Shown piece by piece: positions 63,701 to 64,000 of a stretch of DNA of 64,000 bases. The position numbers were made by a program, and so were the translations under genes. Below the pieces are notes generated by a model, which was not told where the DNA came from, did no database searches, and worked only from the letters and a program-made list of their open reading frames with translations. The stretch's first letter is position 1. Every line of letters starts with the position of its first letter. Source of the DNA: Bacillota bacterium (lineage in GTDB: Bacteria > Bacillota > Clostridia > Lachnospirales > Lachnospiraceae); NCBI GenBank assembly GCA_023421075.1, contig JAEZUM010000040.1, positions 53,579-117,578 on the forward strand, given 5' to 3'.

Positions 63701-63830
63701 GAATATTGATCCAAGCAGCTTTGTATACAGTGTTCTGCTTACTCTATTTTTCTCGGCGTTTGTTAACTTTGTTATGTTTTTTAAGTTAAAGAGGATTGAT
63801 ATGGTAGAGTCGTTGAAGAGTATTGAATAG
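60726..63830 (+). CDS. FtsX-like ABC transporter permease with long coiled-coil insert
   Basis: The 1034-residue protein has an N-terminal membrane helix (about 17-35), an extracellular MacB-like domain, a charged coiled coil of about 215 residues (about 260-475) with repeats such as KKELQDSKKKL and DGEKEISEAEEKI, then FtsX helices (RIEIGTLKALGYSK), and a second half ending with ELATLKVLGFYNKE and three more helices. It is a duplicated FtsX layout common in Firmicutes. The insert may span the cell wall. GGAGGGAATGTGAT precedes the ATG. Confidence 0.93.
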   Translation: MRKRALRKDFYMEIRTSLNRFLSIFLIVALGVAFFAGLRATNPDMRLTADHYYDISNLMDIRVLSTLGLTDDDVSAISEVDGVKEVEPAYSTHVVCDVGGNELVLEVLSATEKINKIIVSEGRMPQNESEVLVDNFFIRNTDYKIGDKITVTSGTDQDISESLKHNEFTIVGVGSTSYYLSFQRGSSSIGSGDVNSFVVILPEVFKQEAYSTVYATVTNALEMTVYTDEYDNHVDQVLDNIKEIADARCILRYDELYQPAYEDISKAKEEVADAVRKLDDSKKEIADARVEIKKNKEKLEASKKELQDSKKKLADSKKEIKSSKEKLEASKEELKKQKETLTRAKASAEEEYNANRLKLSYAGLTEPELTAAMEQLEGAYQGALAQFAQADTRIIAGENEIAMAEAKLVKGEKELAKAEETIIDGEAKIADGEKEISEAEEKIKDGENEIAEGEIKIKDAKEEIANGEADLAKLEIPSWYVLDRSSIAAYVEFEQNADRIGAIGEVFPAIFFLVAALISLTTMTRMVEEERIEIGTLKALGYSKMSIAMKYILYALLATLGGSLFGAMVGLKVLPTVIITAYKIMYSNIPEVITPFNAYYAGLATALAVLCVEIATFFSCYKELHAKPAYLMRPQAPKAGKRVFLERLPILWNRMNFTWKATIRNLLRYKKRFFMTIFGIGGCMALLLVGFGLKDSIFVIYTRQFDEVMIYDASISVDKEATEDEIIALEEAIGNNALITDSLRVDTGNVDISFNGECKSLSLYIPENVSAFEDYIVFREREGHKKLFLDDEGILITEQVAKKLGVKPGDLLQFTKDEEVVQVKVSGITENYMTHYIYMSPKLYEKLYGNTLDYNEYFLLMPGVDQQGELEIGNALLEQKAAAGVFYTSYFQDLLSNVLVSLNIVVWVLIISAGALAFVVLYNLNNININERRRELATLKVLGFYNKETAAYVYRENTILTLIGALMGTIFGIFLHRYVITTVEIDLVMFGRNIDPSSFVYSVLLTLFFSAFVNFVMFFKLKRIDMVESLKSIE

Positions 63831-63890
63831 CGTTAAATACAAGGGAATAAGTAATAGATAACGGGGCGTTGCAAAACGTAAGTTCAATCT

Positions 63891-64000
63891 GAAGGAAAGG
63901 ACAATATGTATCCCATACTGGATAATCTCTTACATGAGATTATCCAGTTCGCGTGCGCGTTCGCATATATACAAGCAAGCTTGTTAATGCTCACTTTGCA
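63891..64000. repeat. Structured repeat B3 (partial, reverse orientation)
   Basis: Read on the minus strand, this follows the right part of B1: AAGTGAGCATT, a palindrome near CAAGC, GCGAACGCGCACGCGAAC, then a perfect hairpin GGATAATCTC/GAGATTATCC (63920-63945), and TATGGGATACATATTG. The window ends inside the element. Confidence 0.65.

Overview
The window is from a low-GC, anaerobic, endospore-forming member of the Clostridia, most like Lachnospiraceae. The support is a single-chain pyruvate:ferredoxin oxidoreductase, rubrerythrin and di-iron repair proteins, V-type rather than F-type ATPases, a gerA-type spore germination operon, and strong AGGAGG ribosome sites throughout. No rRNA, tRNA, CRISPR array, phage or transposase gene was seen.

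Layout. 1-3.9 kb: 3' part of a trp operon (trpC end, trpF, trpB, trpA, then a divergent trpD-like gene). 4-14 kb: AraC/GyrI and MerR/TipAS regulators, a cation:proton antiporter with a flavodoxin-like protein, a TetR regulator, msrA, a Ca2+ P-type ATPase and a YbdG-like mechanosensitive channel. 14.6-33.7 kb: two complete nine-gene V-type ATPase operons pointing away from each other, with a LacI-family regulator between them. 34-48 kb: a stress and redox block with an Fnr-like regulator, Ric, rubrerythrin, an FMN oxidoreductase, DUF1858, gnd-zwf-cyclase, an amino acid permease and a DUF438/hemerythrin/PAS protein. 48-52 kb: a small spore-type protein and PFOR. 53-57 kb: germination receptor operon A-C-D-B. 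57.7-64 kb: M23 peptidase, YetF-like protein and a MacB/FtsX-type ABC transporter.

How it fits together. The second V-ATPase has the Enterococcus hirae ntp gene order and carries all the Na+ ligand residues in its K subunit. The first has another gene order and a K subunit without those ligands, so the two machines probably couple to different ions. Two identical 16-base operator-like sites lie between the first operon and the LacI gene. Three promoters (ric, DUF1858-gnd-zwf-cyclase and DUF438/hemerythrin) each have a Crp/Fnr-type palindrome centred exactly 29.5 bases before the -10 box, which suggests a regulon of the nearby Fnr-like protein. The gnd-zwf cluster shows no 6-phosphogluconolactonase, but its next gene is a metal hydrolase of the cyclase family, a candidate replacement.

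Several intergenic spaces hold structured repeats without transposase genes: a 397-bp element with perfect 19-bp ends that contains the mscS stop codon, a three-copy family (B1-B3) with paired-stem changes, a nested palindrome after the second ATPase operon, and a hairpin tandem repeat after the germination operon.
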